Below, in pieces: positions 32,369 to 44,204 of a stretch of 64,000 bases of DNA. Source of the DNA: Lytechinus variegatus (taxonomy: Eukaryota; Echinodermata; Echinoidea; Temnopleuroida; Toxopneustidae); assembly GCF_018143015.1 (NCBI RefSeq), contig NC_054741.1, positions 41,933,592-41,997,591 of the forward strand, given 5' to 3'. Under the pieces are notes generated by a model. That model was not told where the DNA came from, searched no databases, and saw nothing but the letters and a program-made list of their open reading frames with translations. Every line of letters starts with the position of its first letter. Position 1 is the stretch's first letter. The translations under genes were made by a program, and so were the position numbers.

Positions 32369-33154
32369 TTCCTTATAGATACTGCCCCCGTCAAAATAAC
32401 AGATGAATACAAATATTTAGGACTCATATTTAAACCCTCGGGTTCCTTCACGGCAGCTATCAAACAGTTAATGTGGAAAGCAAAGAAAGCCACTTTTTGT
32501 ATCAGAAACACCTTACCAGACAATAGAGGTTGCAGCACTTCCACATTTCAAATCATTTGACTCATGTGTAAAACCAATCCTATTATATTGTACTGAAATT
32601 TGGAGTTTACCAACGCTCTTACGTGAAGATAAAGAAATAGAAAAACTTTATAAATCATTTCTTCCTGAAAAAGATACATAACCAATACTTGAAAACGGTT
32701 CTTGGCGTTCATAGCCGAGTTTTTTTGGCCGAGTTTGGGCGATATCCGTTATGTACATTATCAGCTTTAAAACATAGCATTGGATACTGGCATCAATAAA
32801 AGATAACAGTCTTGTAAAAAGAGCATATGATGTGTCGCTTCATTTTAATAACGGGTTCCAAAAATACATACGAATAATATTACAACAAATCGGTTTCCTT
32901 CACAAACAGGGAACCTTCTGAAAGTAATTGTGAACAAACTCCATGATCGTTATATAATATCATGGAAAAACAGTCTCAACGATAACACTCAACAATTCCC
33001 ATGACCAATAAGCTAATAACTTTTATAAAACGGGTTCAAGGATGTAGCCAATGGTGAGTGCGTATTCAAGTCAAATTAAAAGTTACCTACTATTAGATAT
33101 TGAAAAGACACACATCACTAATTTTGCAAAGTTAAGAATAAGCAATAAATTTTT

Positions 33155-33960
33155 ATAAAATTAAAAGTTACCTACTATTAGATATTGAAAAGACACACAT
33201 CACTAATTTTGCAAAGTTAAGAATAAGCAATAGTAAATTTATGATAGAACAAGGTAGATAGAATAGGATTGCTGTAAACGATAGAATATGCCCTGTTTGC
33301 TCGTCATTTGTACAAGGGCCTCATGCTTTAATTGTGCGCAACCTCCCAGTCGTGCATTTTTCGTGCAGCACTGTGCATTTTTTGTGCAGCATTAGTTCCA
33401 ATAGTATGTAAAAACTGATACGCGTTCAGTAAAAGAGGCTGGCTAGGATTTTGACGCGCTTACTTAGGCGCGCATAGTAGATACCCCTGTGATGTCATAA
33501 TTGACAGTCTTGTGATCTCTTTGTCTGTGCGATCGTACACAAGTTGGAGGGATTTGAACAAGATTTCAAATTAAAAAAATCATTTTGCCGACCCGTTTTA
33601 TAAAACAATTAATGCACATTTTAAGATTCGCGATGTTAGTGACGATGCGAGCAACTCTCGGGCATTATTATGCAAAAGCACTCGGCGCAAGCGCCTCTTG
33701 CTTTCGCATAATTGTAAATACCCTCGAGTGTGCTGCATCGTCATAACACACTCATAAATGTGCATTAATTGTATAATAAAACACTGAATTTATTTTTATA
33801 AAATTAAAAGTTACCTACTATTAGATATTGAAAAGACACACATCACTAATTTTGCAAAGTTAAGAATAAGCAATAGTAAATTTATGATAGAACAAGGTAG
33901 ATAGAATAGGATTGCTGTAAACGATAGAATATGCACTGTTTGCTCGTCATTTGTACAATG
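33155..33960 (+). repeat. ~170-bp direct duplication around a foldback MITE
   Basis: AAAAGTTACCTACTATTAG...TTGTACAA(G/T)GGCCTCA occurs at 33160-33325 and 33800-33965, almost identical; a shorter partial copy starts at 33078. Between them, 33595-33783 is a palindromic MITE. Confidence 0.75.
33595..33783. mobile_element. 189-bp foldback MITE
   Basis: Ends TTTTATAAAACAATTAATGC and GCATTAATTGTATAATAAAA are inverted. The body is palindromic: GCATAATAATGCCCGAGAG-type sequence pairs with CTCGAGGGTATTTACAATT across a GC-rich centre (GGCGCAAGCGCC). Confidence 0.7.
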
Positions 33961-33965
33961 GCCTC

Positions 33966-34137
33966 AAAGAACCTCGAAGTAAATCATTTAACAAGTTAAA
34001 GATAGTACTGCCGGATTTTATGAAAATAACTAACAAAAATAAATTCCAATTAATATTAGGTAGCAATGACATGGATATTAGCAAATTATGTGTTATAGGA
34101 ATAAGTTATATGTACGTGGAGAGACTTGGGATGTTTT
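33966..34137 (+). pseudogene. C-terminal end of the LINE protein
   Basis: Encodes SKSFNKLKIVLPDFMKITN and LILGSNDMDISKLCVIGISY before a stop at 34137-34139. The pattern resembles the helical tail that follows the CPxC motif in LINE ORF2 proteins. It is followed by a ~320-nt 3' UTR ending at AATAAA. Confidence 0.5.
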
Positions 34138-34869
34138 GAAAGTAAAATATGATATTATACTTAGTATGTATTTGTATATGGGTGTATTAATATTACTGGT
34201 ATATTATGTATGTATATTGTCTGTATGTATTATGTATGTATATCGTATGCATTCATGTATCTCGCATCTAACATTGCATCCAAGATTGGGGTTTTTTCTT
34301 CTTTTTTTTCTTTGTATTTTTTTGTTTTTGTTTTTCTTTTTTTTAATACCTCTTTGTCACTATGTTATGTTTATGTTGTAATATTGTTTTTCTCATGTTT
34401 CTTTGTTTTTGATGATGATCCTTATATGTCAGGATTTTATATCAATAAACTTTTGAATTATTACTTAGCCTTTTTACATTATATGAAACCTGCAGAAATT
34501 GTACATTCGGTCATCAATACACGAGGATATTTGGGCACCTCGTACTACGAGGCTCATAGTCCTCGTTGCCCTGCATTTTACAACCCCCCCCCCATACACG
34601 TTTGGATGTGGCACTGAAGGTGGAAAAGGTGTGGCACTGGAAGTGGCACTGAAGGTGGGAAAGGTTACCCAGGGGATGCCCAAGAAAACAGTTGGGATCT
34701 TTCTAACTACTGATATTTGCTATCGGGGATTGCACTTTAGTGTCGAAATTATTATTTTTTTGTATATTATTGCAGAAATGAAATGTATTGGATCGTGATC
34801 GATATATTTCTAATCAAGTGGTAATTGCAACGTTTATATTGAAATACTTCTTTTATTCCTTTTTGAAGG

Positions 34870-35162
34870 TGTTAACATTATACGCCGTATTTGCATATAA
34901 TTTGCATAACTCCTGACCAATCGCACAACGGATCAGTGCCCACCTATTGTTCTCGCGCTTGTGCGTACGGTCTTGGAGATTAGTATAAATAGAGTACGAT
35001 ATCGGACAATCCTTGTCACTTGATAAAGAGTTGCAGCGGCACTCGAAAGCTCGTGAACTTGTAAGCTAGTGAACACTTTTTGCGAGAGTGATCACGAATT
35101 TCCTTATTGACCATAGTAGATTGCGAGACAAATGAATACCCTCTAGCGATTGTTAACATTAT
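34870..35162 (+). promoter_or_regulatory. octamer-CCAAT-TATA cluster between 12-bp direct repeats
   Basis: Two ATTTGCAT octamers (34889-34896, 34900-34907), CCAAT (34917-34921) and TATAAATA (34984-34991) follow in the order of a strong pol II promoter; start would be near 35015-35020. The interval is bounded by direct repeats of TGTTAACATTAT (34870-34881 and 35151-35162). No gene follows, so a solo LTR-like or other retroelement promoter is at least as likely as a host promoter. Confidence 0.4.
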
Positions 35163-35689
35163 GTTCCTAATTCTGCTAATTTGGAGACGTTATAAAAAGA
35201 GGTATTTGACATTGAAATCAGTTGTATTCATCAAAAGATTTGCATTTCTTTATTTCCATATACACAGCTAAAAAAATGAGTGCATCCATTTACTCATTGA
35301 AAAAATAAATATGAACGTGAAAATATATGAGACAGTAACACGATATATCACTAGATATGGGGGAAAATCACTCACTGGCAGGAATGTCAGAAGGTTGAGG
35401 AAATTGAAAAAGATAGATAGGCGGACGAAGGGATCAGGTACATAGGATAGAAAGGGGGACGGTAATAATCAGAGGAATGTGTAAGCAGGGGTATAGCTAG
35501 GTCTTTACCGTACAGATATCAGTACCGATTACTGACGTCCGACGAACAGTACTCATCTATATCCAACCTAGGGGCAGATCCAGGATTTCAAGAGGGACAT
35601 TCCGTTTACAAAAAATTGACAAGCCCCATCCCCAAAAAGTCTTCACTTTCAATTGTACGTGCCTAACAATTTACACTAAAATTATATAA

Positions 35690-36100
35690 AAATAATAGTT
35701 GCGAGCGCAAAGCGCGAACTGAAAATAGACCTAAAACGATGCATTTTTATGCACTTAACTATGAATAGGATGGATATCTGCCTTAATAAATTATGCGAGC
35801 GCGAAGCGAGAGCTAAACATTTTGATATTCCTAACTGGAGTTTTACAACATGGGTATCTATAGAGTCGTATGGGCGCAAAGCGCGAGCTAAAACTTTTGA
35901 TATTCCAACTTAAGAACTGGATGTTCTAAGCAATTTTAGTAACCATGAACAAATTGGTTTGTAACTGAATTGATGCGAGCGCGAGCTGAAATTTTCTATA
36001 AAAAAATCAAAACGATACATTTTGTGCACTTAACTATGAATAGGATGGATATCTTCCTTTAATAAATTATGCGAACGCGAAGCGCAAGCTAAAAATTTTG
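35690..36100 (+). repeat. GCGAGCGCGAAGCGCGAGC mirror-repeat units
   Basis: Five words at about 35700, 35796, 35873, 35972 and 36069, each followed by TGAAA/TAAAA and ATATTCC(T/A)A. Period is ~75-100 bp. Confidence 0.65.
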
Positions 36101-36149
36101 ATATTCCTACCTGGACACTAGACATTCTAAGCAGTTTTATAAGATAGAT

Positions 36150-36790
36150 GGGTGATTTCGGGAGCCCCTGACGGGGTAGGCTTTGATTGTACTTTGTACC
36201 TTTATTTGTAACTGATAGAGGAAAGGCAACTCTTTCGTTTCCATGTTGTTTTAAAGCAATGAAAATTGATTGCTTTTTAGCAAAAAAGACCCTTTAGCCT
36301 CAGTGGGGGCTCCAAAATTTTGCAAAATACGGAAAAAGGGGAGGGTGTCTTCGGCCACCACTGACGAGGATGGCTTCGATTTTCCAGTTATTCTTTATAT
36401 GTAACACATAGAAGAAAGTCTACTCTTTTACCTTCAAGTGGTTTAAAACAATAAATGTGGGTTCACTACACAGTAGAAACACTTTTTTTATCAATGTGGC
36501 TCCAAAATGACGAATTTTCAAAAAAATGGGCAAAATACGAGAAAGGGGTTGTGTGACTTGGGGCAGCCCCTGAGAGAGTAGGGTTTAATGTTGTGCCCTC
36601 ACTTCTTTAAATGTATAGCTGATAGAAAAAACCCTACTCTTTCGTGATTTCAAGAAAAGGAAAGTTGATTTTTTTAACCTAACAGAAGCATCATTTTTGC
36701 CACAATGAGGGCTCCAAAAGGCATGATATTTTAATAGTCAAGCTTCGGATAAGGGTGGGGTACCTTCGACAGGCTCTTTCAGGACTATGT
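36150..36790 (+). repeat. three to four ~205-bp tandem units
   Basis: Units begin at about 36158 (TTCGGGAGCCCCTGACGGGG), 36348 (TCTTCGGCCACCACTGACG), 36556 (ACTTGGGGCAGCCCCTGAG) and 36766. Each also has a CTACTCTTT(A/C)-type word and GGGCTCCAAAA. Confidence 0.65.
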
Positions 36791-36799
36791 TTTAAGATG

Positions 36800-38020
36800 T
36801 TGGTCAAGTTCCTATGACCAAAAAGTTTCTATGACTGGAGTTCCAACAGGCAACAAATTTATTTAAGCAGCTGTTCATTTCTAAAGAAGCACAAGAGGAA
36901 GAACGACAGTTAAGAATGTCCGCCTTCGAAGCCGCCAGTTTCAGTGAAGAAGTCCGAGGAGTGAAATTTTACGACATAAATGGATCAATTTTCCATCTCC
37001 TATATTAATAAACCAACAGAAATGGCCAATATTGGGCAAAGACAAGCACTATTACGCTGAGATATTTTCCGAGATTATATCAATTTACCTTTAATTAGTG
37101 GAAAAGTAAGAATTTGACCTTTACTGAAACCAAATTTTAACACTTTTCCGATCGTTTGCAGCAAATGAAAATTTCAAATGTGGTCGATGGAATATTGCTA
37201 TTCATTATTGTATATGCCAGATCCAATGCCAGATGAGTGCCCGCACATGCCCAGTCAAGGAAATTTGAGTCATATTTCAAGGACATGTTGCGTAGTTTTT
37301 TTTCGCATGCCTCCGAATGTACTAAACATATAACCAGACCAGATGTGGCGAAAAAGTAATTATTATCACAATAGCATATTTCCCTTTATATATGACCTAT
37401 ATTTGCAGAGTCATGTGGGAATCATTTTGTCTACACAATTGCAAGAGATGTTGAGCAAAGTGCATGCCTGCCTGACATACTTTCTACTGGCGGTTTTTAA
37501 CCTTGTTGAAAGGGATTTTATTTGCTACTCCATCTCATTTGAAACCTCCTTGGTGTCATTTTATCGCAATATCGGGGAATGCTTTTGGAGGTATTTTCCC
37601 TATATGTAAACAAGTTAAGACATACTGCCATGGAGCATATCAATGTTCTCGTTGATATATTCTCTTTCGTGTTGAATGCTGATATTTTGCACTAATCGTT
37701 AATATTAATGACAAAAAGAAAGATATTAATATACATGCAAATTTTTGGTTAAAACATTGAAATTTTGGCATAAATTCTTATATTTTTCAAAAATATAAGA
37801 ATACCGGACTGTCCAGAAAACGCTTTCAATCGATTTCTACTGTCTAAATCAATATGAAATACGTATTTATTTAATATTTTTCCATTGTTTGTGCAAAAAT
37901 ATGAAAATAATTGATTTTCATGAAAAATCCAAGATGGCCGACAAAAATGGGATCCTCTGGGCCTTTCCGTACAGGATATGACCCGGCAGCAACACATTTT
38001 CTTGGGACCATCAAAGCGTA
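36800..38020. other. unassigned stretch
   Basis: No gene or clear repeat recognised, apart from an ATCCAAGATGGCCG word at 37927 shared with the 18.6-21 kb repeat. Open frames are short and unrelated to known families. Confidence 0.45.
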
Positions 38021-38165
38021 TGTATAAGTTGTCTGAGGTGTATAAGAATGAATATTTGATGATGTGATGTCAACGTTTTTTTTCACTTTTACCATATGAG
38101 GGCGGACTTTACGAAAAATGCCCTAAAATTGTAAAATATTACCCCCAAAATGTTATTTTTCCCCT
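38021..38165 (+). repeat. dispersed repeat, inverted partner of 21541-21700
   Basis: TAAGTTGTCTGAGGTGTATA, AGAATGAATATTTGATGATG, TTACCATATGAGGGCGGAC and AAAATGTTATTTTTCCC are the complement of the 21.6-kb copy. Confidence 0.75.
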
Positions 38166-38869
38166 GAGCTTATGCCGTGGCGTCCTTCGTCTGGCGTCCG
38201 TCCACAATTTCAAAATGCGTCTTCGTCGTTTCAAGTCCGATTTCATTTTTTTTTGCTTTATATGATAAGCTCTAGATGGGGGTTCAAAACTTCTACACAG
38301 AATTTGGAAATTTTCACTAGAAAATTATTTATGCGAAATGTATTCATAAATCACAGAAAATGCCTCTACTTCTTTATTTGTTGACTGATTATTTTTTTCT
38401 TTCTTCAGTTTGGTATAGCTGCATGAGCAGTGGCGGATCCAGAGGGGGGCACAGGGGGCGCGCCCCCCATGGCGCCGCTCAAAAAAAAGAAAAGTAAATT
38501 AAAAGAAAGAAAAGGCGCCGCTTGAAAAAAATCGAAATAAAGGAAAGAAAAGGTGCCGCTTAAAAAATTATATAATGACATTATATTAGCAACAGTTAAG
38601 GAAGGACTATCCCCCAGCAAAGCACAATCATATTATCTTCCTTATCTTTTCTTTTAACTACCCTTTTCCCAACAACTTCGCCGGTTAAAAAGTAATCGGC
38701 GGTGCGCTGCCTTCATATAACTGGCGCCAATCAAGAATAATCAGCGCCACCTAAATCTAAATCGGCGCCGGACAAGAATAATCGGCGCCTTCTGGTTATA
38801 AATCGGCGCCGTTAAAGAAAAATCGACGCTGCCCGATTTCTTAACCAGCACCGATCAAGGATAATCAGC

Positions 38870-39743
38870 TGTTACGATACTGCAACAAATAACAATAAAT
38901 ATTTATTTTTGATTTGTATTTCCTTTTCTTTTATTACAGAAAATTATTAACAATTATAAAGTAACAAACATAAATAAATATTGATCTTATATGTACATTT
39001 CTGGAAGTGACAGATGTGCAATATATCCGAGTAATAATCCAAATAAGATCCAAGTTGGTTGGCGAAGAGTCCGTTAATTAAAGTTCACAATGATGGCGAT
39101 GATGAAACTGATGTTGAAGCACGGTGAATAAGATGTCACAGTAATGAGTTGAAACGTCCGTGAAGACGATGTTGATGATGATTAACAGTCAATTTCAGCA
39201 ATCCATGGGTTGAAAAGCGTTCATTAAACAGGTTGATGATCTCGATGAGAACTGAGAATTCCTCTCTCAAAATAACTGCAAACAGTTCATTGATGGCGGG
39301 CAAATCATTCCACAGAAGATAAATATTCCAGGTGGAAATAAAGTCTGCTCTGACATAAAGTCTGGCGTGAATCTCCTGTGTTCTGATCTGATCTGATAAA
39401 TATACAAAATTTTCACTATTCTAGAGGCTTCTAAGTTTTGTCTTTAAAAAGAACCTTCTCCTTCTTTCTGGAGCAATCACATTCTGGAAGACTCTTGACC
39501 TTAGTGAAATTAACATGTTAATAGCATAGTTAATCCTACTTTTCACTGCAGGCTGGCTATTGTGTAGCAATCTATTGTCTGCTTTTCCCTATTCAAAAAT
39601 AAAACTCCTTGGCCTTTAGAAAGGCGAGAGGCCTGCATAACAAAAGCTTTTACAAACATGTTCTGGAATGTTCTTTATCATTCTATGCTATAAATATTTT
39701 TAAAGAGAAAATAACTAAATAAATGAAAGTAATTGCTCTTACA
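38870..39743. mobile_element. solo LTR, 874 bp, with 4-bp CAGC target duplication
   Basis: Begins TGTTACGATAC and ends TTGCTCTTACA, giving TG...CA ends and a TGTTA/TTACA inverted pair. CAGC lies on both sides (38866-38869, 39744-39747). Removing the insert and one CAGC restores AATAATCAGCGCCACC, a word found intact elsewhere in the host repeat (about 38740). A 4-bp duplication suits Ty3/gypsy or BEL/Pao; no internal region remains. Confidence 0.75.
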
Positions 39744-39904
39744 CAGCGCCACCTAAATTAGTATCCCTAAATTAGACCTCAAAATAGCCAATCTGGAATA
39801 AAATTATTGGAAATTGTTTTTCAACTGATTTGAGTAGGTATGGGTGTCAACGTTTACCAAAAAAAAGTTAGGAGGAATACGGGTTGGGGAAAGTGTTTTT
39901 TTTT

Positions 39905-40269
39905 TCAAGGTCAAAGGTCAATGACCTTTTCATATATACCGTATAATGATATCTCTGAGATGGAAAGGCGCAGGTTAGTGATAATTGTGTCAAAATGCAC
40001 AAATTTTTACCAGAATATCAAATAAAATAGAATTAAGTAACCTACCATGCAAATTCACCGATGAAATTCAAGGTCAAAGCCTTTCAAAGGTCAATGACCT
40101 TTTTTACATTATATACCATACTGTATAAATGGTATCTCTGAGATGATAAGGAACAGGCTAGTGATCATGGTGTCAAAATGTACAGATTTTACAAGAAGAT
40201 AAAATAGAATGAATGTGAGTACCTAGAATGGACATTCACCAATAAAATTCAAGGTCAATGACCTTTTTA

Positions 40270-40320
<51 letters not shown>

Positions 40321-40640
40321 TACTGTATAATGGTATCTCTGAGATGAAAATGCACAGGTTGGTGATCATGGTGTAAAAATGCACAGATTCTGATCAGAAG
40401 ATCAAATAAAATAAAATTAAGGACATAGAATGCATATTCACCCATAAAATTTAAGGCCAAAGGTCAATGACCTTTTATACATATCATATACTGGTATCTC
40501 GTAGATAAAACGGCACAGGTTGGTGTTCTTGGTGTCAGAATACACAGATTCTTACAGGAAGATCAAATATAAAATGAAATTAAGTATCGACAATGCACAT
40601 TCACCCTTAAAATTCAAAGACAAAGGTCAATGTCCTTTTT
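39905..40640 (+). repeat. left arm: ~170-bp units with AAAGGTCAATGACCTTT
   Basis: AAGGTCAATGACCTTT (a perfect AGGTCA-A-TGACCT inverted pair) occurs at about 39914, 40087, 40255 and 40461, and with one change at 40624. Each unit also holds TGGTATCTCTGAGATGAAAA and TGTCAAAATGCACAGATT. A (TA)n run at 40270-40318 lies inside one unit. Confidence 0.75.
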
Positions 40641-41999
40641 GACATTAGATAATAATAATGGTATCTCTGAGATAAAACACCGCAGGTTAGTGATCTTGGT
40701 ACCAATATGCAAAGATTTGTACAAGAATCTTCTGAAAATGGGTAGGATAGGTCTAACTCTCATGTCACAGCTAGCATCATCTGAGAGCATTTCCAAACAG
40801 CAGAGGGATGACGATGAACATGAAATGAAGGCCATCATTAGAGCTGCATGTATATCAACTTCAACAAAGATGAATTCCTATATTATTATTAATTACCTCT
40901 CATTGCGAGCTGCCAGAATCTCTTGAGATGCTAATGTTGCAGGACAAAACTTCTTATCTGCTCCCTGCTGTACGTCACCAATGATGCTATTTCTACTAGG
41001 TGTCAGTTTGTTACAAGGATCATTATTTGGTCCAGAATAACTGAGTGTTATCATGCACAAATTAGGCATATGATATGATAATGAAATTCAAAAGGAGATA
41101 ATAGCTTAAAAGTACACATCCATTGACCTAACAAAACTCCTACAGCACCACGTCCAGTTCTTGAGAATCAAGCTATGCAACATATCAGCAATAATATGGT
41201 CTGATACCCCTTGACAGAACGTTATAAGGCTTTCATTGAATGGGCCAGATGAAAGTCCTGAAAATGTCAGGTTTTCAAAAGTTTAATTACTCTTTGCTGA
41301 AGTTGAGACACTTAACTTCATTTACTATGACAAAAGCTGCAGCTATAATGATTTGCCTTATTTTAATTCTTCATCATTGCCCCTGGCTATATGAAAATGT
41401 TCTTAGATGATGCATGCCATTAGGGTTAGGCCTATCCTTTCCATTTACAGATTAAGTTATAGTTTATAGTATTGATTGTAGCAATTGAGGTTAGTGACCT
41501 ATTGCTACAGAAAAATTAGTACCTTGATTTAGATTTATAAAATGCATATGTAAATGCTCCTACTTTAGACAACTTCACCATTTTAGATTATATCATTCAT
41601 GATTTTTTTTTTACACTTTTGGCAATGCATTACTACAATATATATTAAAAAGTGCTATTTGATATCGATTTCACCTCGAACTTGTATTTTGACGTCATCA
41701 TTGATCAAGGAATCAACTATTAAATTTGTATTCATTTTCCATCAGGTCAGTATTTTTCCCATCAGAATCACTATATACAATGAAGTTATCAAGTTATCGA
41801 CCTATTTACTTAAATTCCCTGACGTTATTGATATAGTTGATTGACTTCTAACCCTTAAATATATTTTCCATGGCCGCCATTATTTATCCTTTTATTCTAT
41901 AATTCACAAATGAAATGTGAATATAATAATTATGAATTACTATCTTTTTTTGGGGGGGAATCATGCATGGATGTATAAATATTTATTAACTTTTGACCT

Positions 42000-42860
42000 T
42001 TGACTCTGGATATCAAAGGTGAAGGTTAAGACTTTATGATTATTTTGTGCCTTTTCATCTTCTTGCAAAAATTGCTTTTTGACACCAAATCACCAACCTG
42101 CGACTTTTCATCTCAGAGATACCATTATAACCGTATATAATGTAAAAAGGTCATTGACCTTGAATTCCATTGGTAAATGAGCATTGTAGGTACCTTATTT
42201 GATTTTATTTGATCTTCTTGTAAGAATCTGTGAATTTTTGACACCAAGATCACCAACCTGCGCCTTTTCATCTCAGAGATACCATTGTACCGTATATGGT
42301 ATATAATTTAAAAGGGTCATTGACCTTTGAAAGGCTTTGGCCTTGAATTTCATTGGTGAATAAGCATTGTGGGTACTTGATTTGATCTTCGTGTAAAAAT
42401 CTGTGCATTTTGACACCGAGATCACCAACCTGTGCCATTTCATCTCAGATATACCATTATACCGTATATGGTATATATTTTTAAAAAGGTCGATGACCTT
42501 TGAAAGGCTTTGACCTTGAATGTTTTTGGTTAATGTGCATTCTGGGGACTTAATTTTATTTTATTTGATCTTCCTGTAAGAACCTCTGCATTTTGACACC
42601 AAACCTGTGCCTTTTCATCTCAGAGATACCACTATACCGTATATGGTATATGGTGTAAAAAAAGGTCACTGACCTTTGAAAGGCTTTGACCTTGAATTTC
42701 ATCGGTGAATGAGCATTGTAGGTACTTGATTTGATTTTATTTGATCTTCTTGTAAGAATCTGTGCATTTTGACACCATGATCACCAACTTGTAGTATTTT
42801 ATCTGGGAGATACCATGATACAGTATATTTAAAAAGGTCATTGACCTTTTGACCTTGAAA
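42000..42860 (-). repeat. right arm: inverted ~170-bp units
   Basis: AAAGGTCATTGACCTT or close variants occur at about 42147, 42315, 42486, 42664 and 42835, with TTTTCATCTCAGAGATACCA between them. These are the left-arm units on the opposite strand. Confidence 0.75.
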
Positions 42861-43422
42861 AAAAGCACTTTCCCCAACCCGTATTCTTCCTAACTTTTTT
42901 TTTAGTAAATGTTGACACCCATACCTACTCAAATCAGTCAAAAAACCATTTCCAATAATTTATTATGGGATACTAAATCTTAATCGGGGCCGGACAAGAA
43001 TAATCAGGGCCATCTGGTTATAAATCGGCGCTGCCAGAGTCATAACCGGCGCCGACCAAGAATAATCAATTCCACCTAAATCTAAATCGGCGCCGGGCAA
43101 GAATAATCAACACCACTCGGTTAACAATCGGCGCCAGTCAAGAATAATCAGCGCCTCCTGGTTCTAAATCGGCGCCAGTCGATTATGAATTGCCGCTGCC
43201 TGAATCTCACGTGACGTCGGTAAAAATAATCAGCATTACTTTGAAGATATATATATATATATATATAAAGATTTTAAGGAGTATCTAAATCGAGATACAA
43301 ATCGATTAAAATTCTATAATCGATCACAATGCAAGATAAAATAACTATCGATATAATTTAATGGTTCTTAATTGAATCACATAAAAATACTTCACATTAT
43401 GCATTAGGTAAGCTACACTCAC

Positions 43423-43508
43423 CCTTGTCATTGGGCGATAAAAATATGAGTTACCCCTACAGGTGCAGAAAGTAGCTCTGAACCCGGATGGCGGACCGCA
43501 TTTGTAGC
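43423..43508 (-). other. possible internal exon of an unknown host gene
   Basis: On the minus strand TTTTTAGCCAG precedes and GTGAGTG follows an 86-nt segment, giving plausible splice sites. One frame is open throughout and includes CGPPSGFRATFCTCRG, but the upstream exon has no in-frame start, so a 5' UTR exon with an ATG near its 3' end is equally possible. No downstream exon was found within the window. Function unknown. Confidence 0.25.
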
Positions 43509-44029
43509 CTGGCTAAAAATGCAAGTAAATTAAATAAATTATGAAATATACGAGTTTTATTTTATAAGTTAACAAATTCAATTAATAAATCACGCCTAAA
43601 CGAGAATTTAATTCTGACTCTCGATACGAACAATTCAAGAAGGTTCAAAGAAATCAACTTGTACCCTAAATTTTGCGAGTACCGCATGACAATAACTTGA
43701 TCGTTCTGCCGCATAAATTTGGTCAAAATGGAAATTTATAAAACTTCTCAATCTTTATCAAAGTTTTACGATATATACAACAGGTAAATTAAACATCGTT
43801 AAGGTACAACTTTCATTACGATCGATGATAAATAATTCCAGTTACATATTAGTCGACAATAAATAATACCAGGCACTAGCTCAGTGCCACGCCCCAAAAT
43901 GTAAAGGCAATTGATGGATCACATATAAGGTAAATCAAAGTAAAATATAACTCGGAATTAAATAGTTAACTGCCATTAAATATCATAATTCAACATACAT
44001 TATCATCTTCATCATATTAAATAACGTAC

Positions 44030-44150
44030 CTTGGCTGATTAATTAAAAATGCCTTACAAACAGAACATCGATTTATATGAAGACGTGCAGTCAGGGTCCA
44101 CCTTTCCCGATGACTAACTAGCCACGTACGTGAACCCTCGAACTCAATGT
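44030..44150 (-). other. possible first (non-coding) exon
   Basis: A donor-like CAGCCAAG|GTACGT at 44030/44029 on the minus strand lies ~130-170 nt downstream of the promoter cluster at 44158-44204. The segment has stops in all useful frames, which fits a 5' UTR. Depends wholly on the promoter call. Confidence 0.2.
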
Positions 44151-44157
44151 AAAAAGT

Positions 44158-44204
44158 GGGCGGAGCTAAATCGGATTTTCGCGCCTAGCAACCCTGTTAG
44201 CAAC
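44158..44204. promoter_or_regulatory. GC box, E2F-type and RFX-type half-site cluster
   Basis: GGGCGGAGC (44158-44166), TTTTCGCGCC (44176-44185, an exact E2F consensus) and two TAGCAAC words (44186-44192 and 44198-44204), which resemble RFX half-sites. The stretch is CpG-rich compared with the AT-rich surroundings. Such clusters are common in cell-cycle or ciliary gene promoters; here the assignment is inference. Confidence 0.45.

Larger units (their letters stand above)
29947..34465 (+). mobile_element. LINE with AP endonuclease and YADD reverse transcriptase, decayed
   Basis: Order on the plus strand: endonuclease (29947-30783), linker (30900-31500), reverse transcriptase (31500-32368), C-terminal region with a CPVC motif (33296 or its duplicate at 33935), then a tail with AATAAA near 34443. 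Clade is uncertain; the block order fits EN-bearing LINEs of the Jockey/CR1/RTE-like assemblage. A direct duplication (33155-33325 and 33797-33960) surrounds a 189-bp MITE. The copy has many frameshifts. Confidence 0.7.
39759..42975. mobile_element. 3.2-kb element with long inverted arms of tandem units
   Basis: Ends TAGTATCCC (39759-39767) and GGGATACTA (42967-42975) are inverted, with AAT on both sides (39756-39758, 42976-42978). Removing it restores ACCTAAATC.TAATCGG, matching the intact unit near 38750. The left arm (39800-40690) has ~five units and the right arm (42000-42960) about five in inverted order. The middle 40700-41990 is unrelated sequence without a transposase. The arm-outermost ~150 bp (GTAGGTATGGGTGTCAACG...) is a near-exact inverted pair. 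Confidence 0.75.
38428..43230 (+). repeat. AATCGGCGCC...AAGAATAATC repeat, split by two insertions
   Basis: Starts at an hAT-like left end, CAGTGGCGGATCCAGAGG. Repeating words AAATCGGCGCCGGACAAG, AATAATC(A/G)GCGCC and CTGGTTATAAATCGGCGC fill 38690-38869, 39744-39758 and 42976-43215. All three segments are in the same orientation and join up when the insertions 38870-39743 and 39759-42975 are removed. The right end was not identified. Confidence 0.65.

Noticed and set aside
34990..35060. Hammerhead-like TTGATAA...CTCGAAAG near the TATA box
   Set aside because: Core bases are wrong (UUGAUAA in place of CUGANGA) and stem I does not form.
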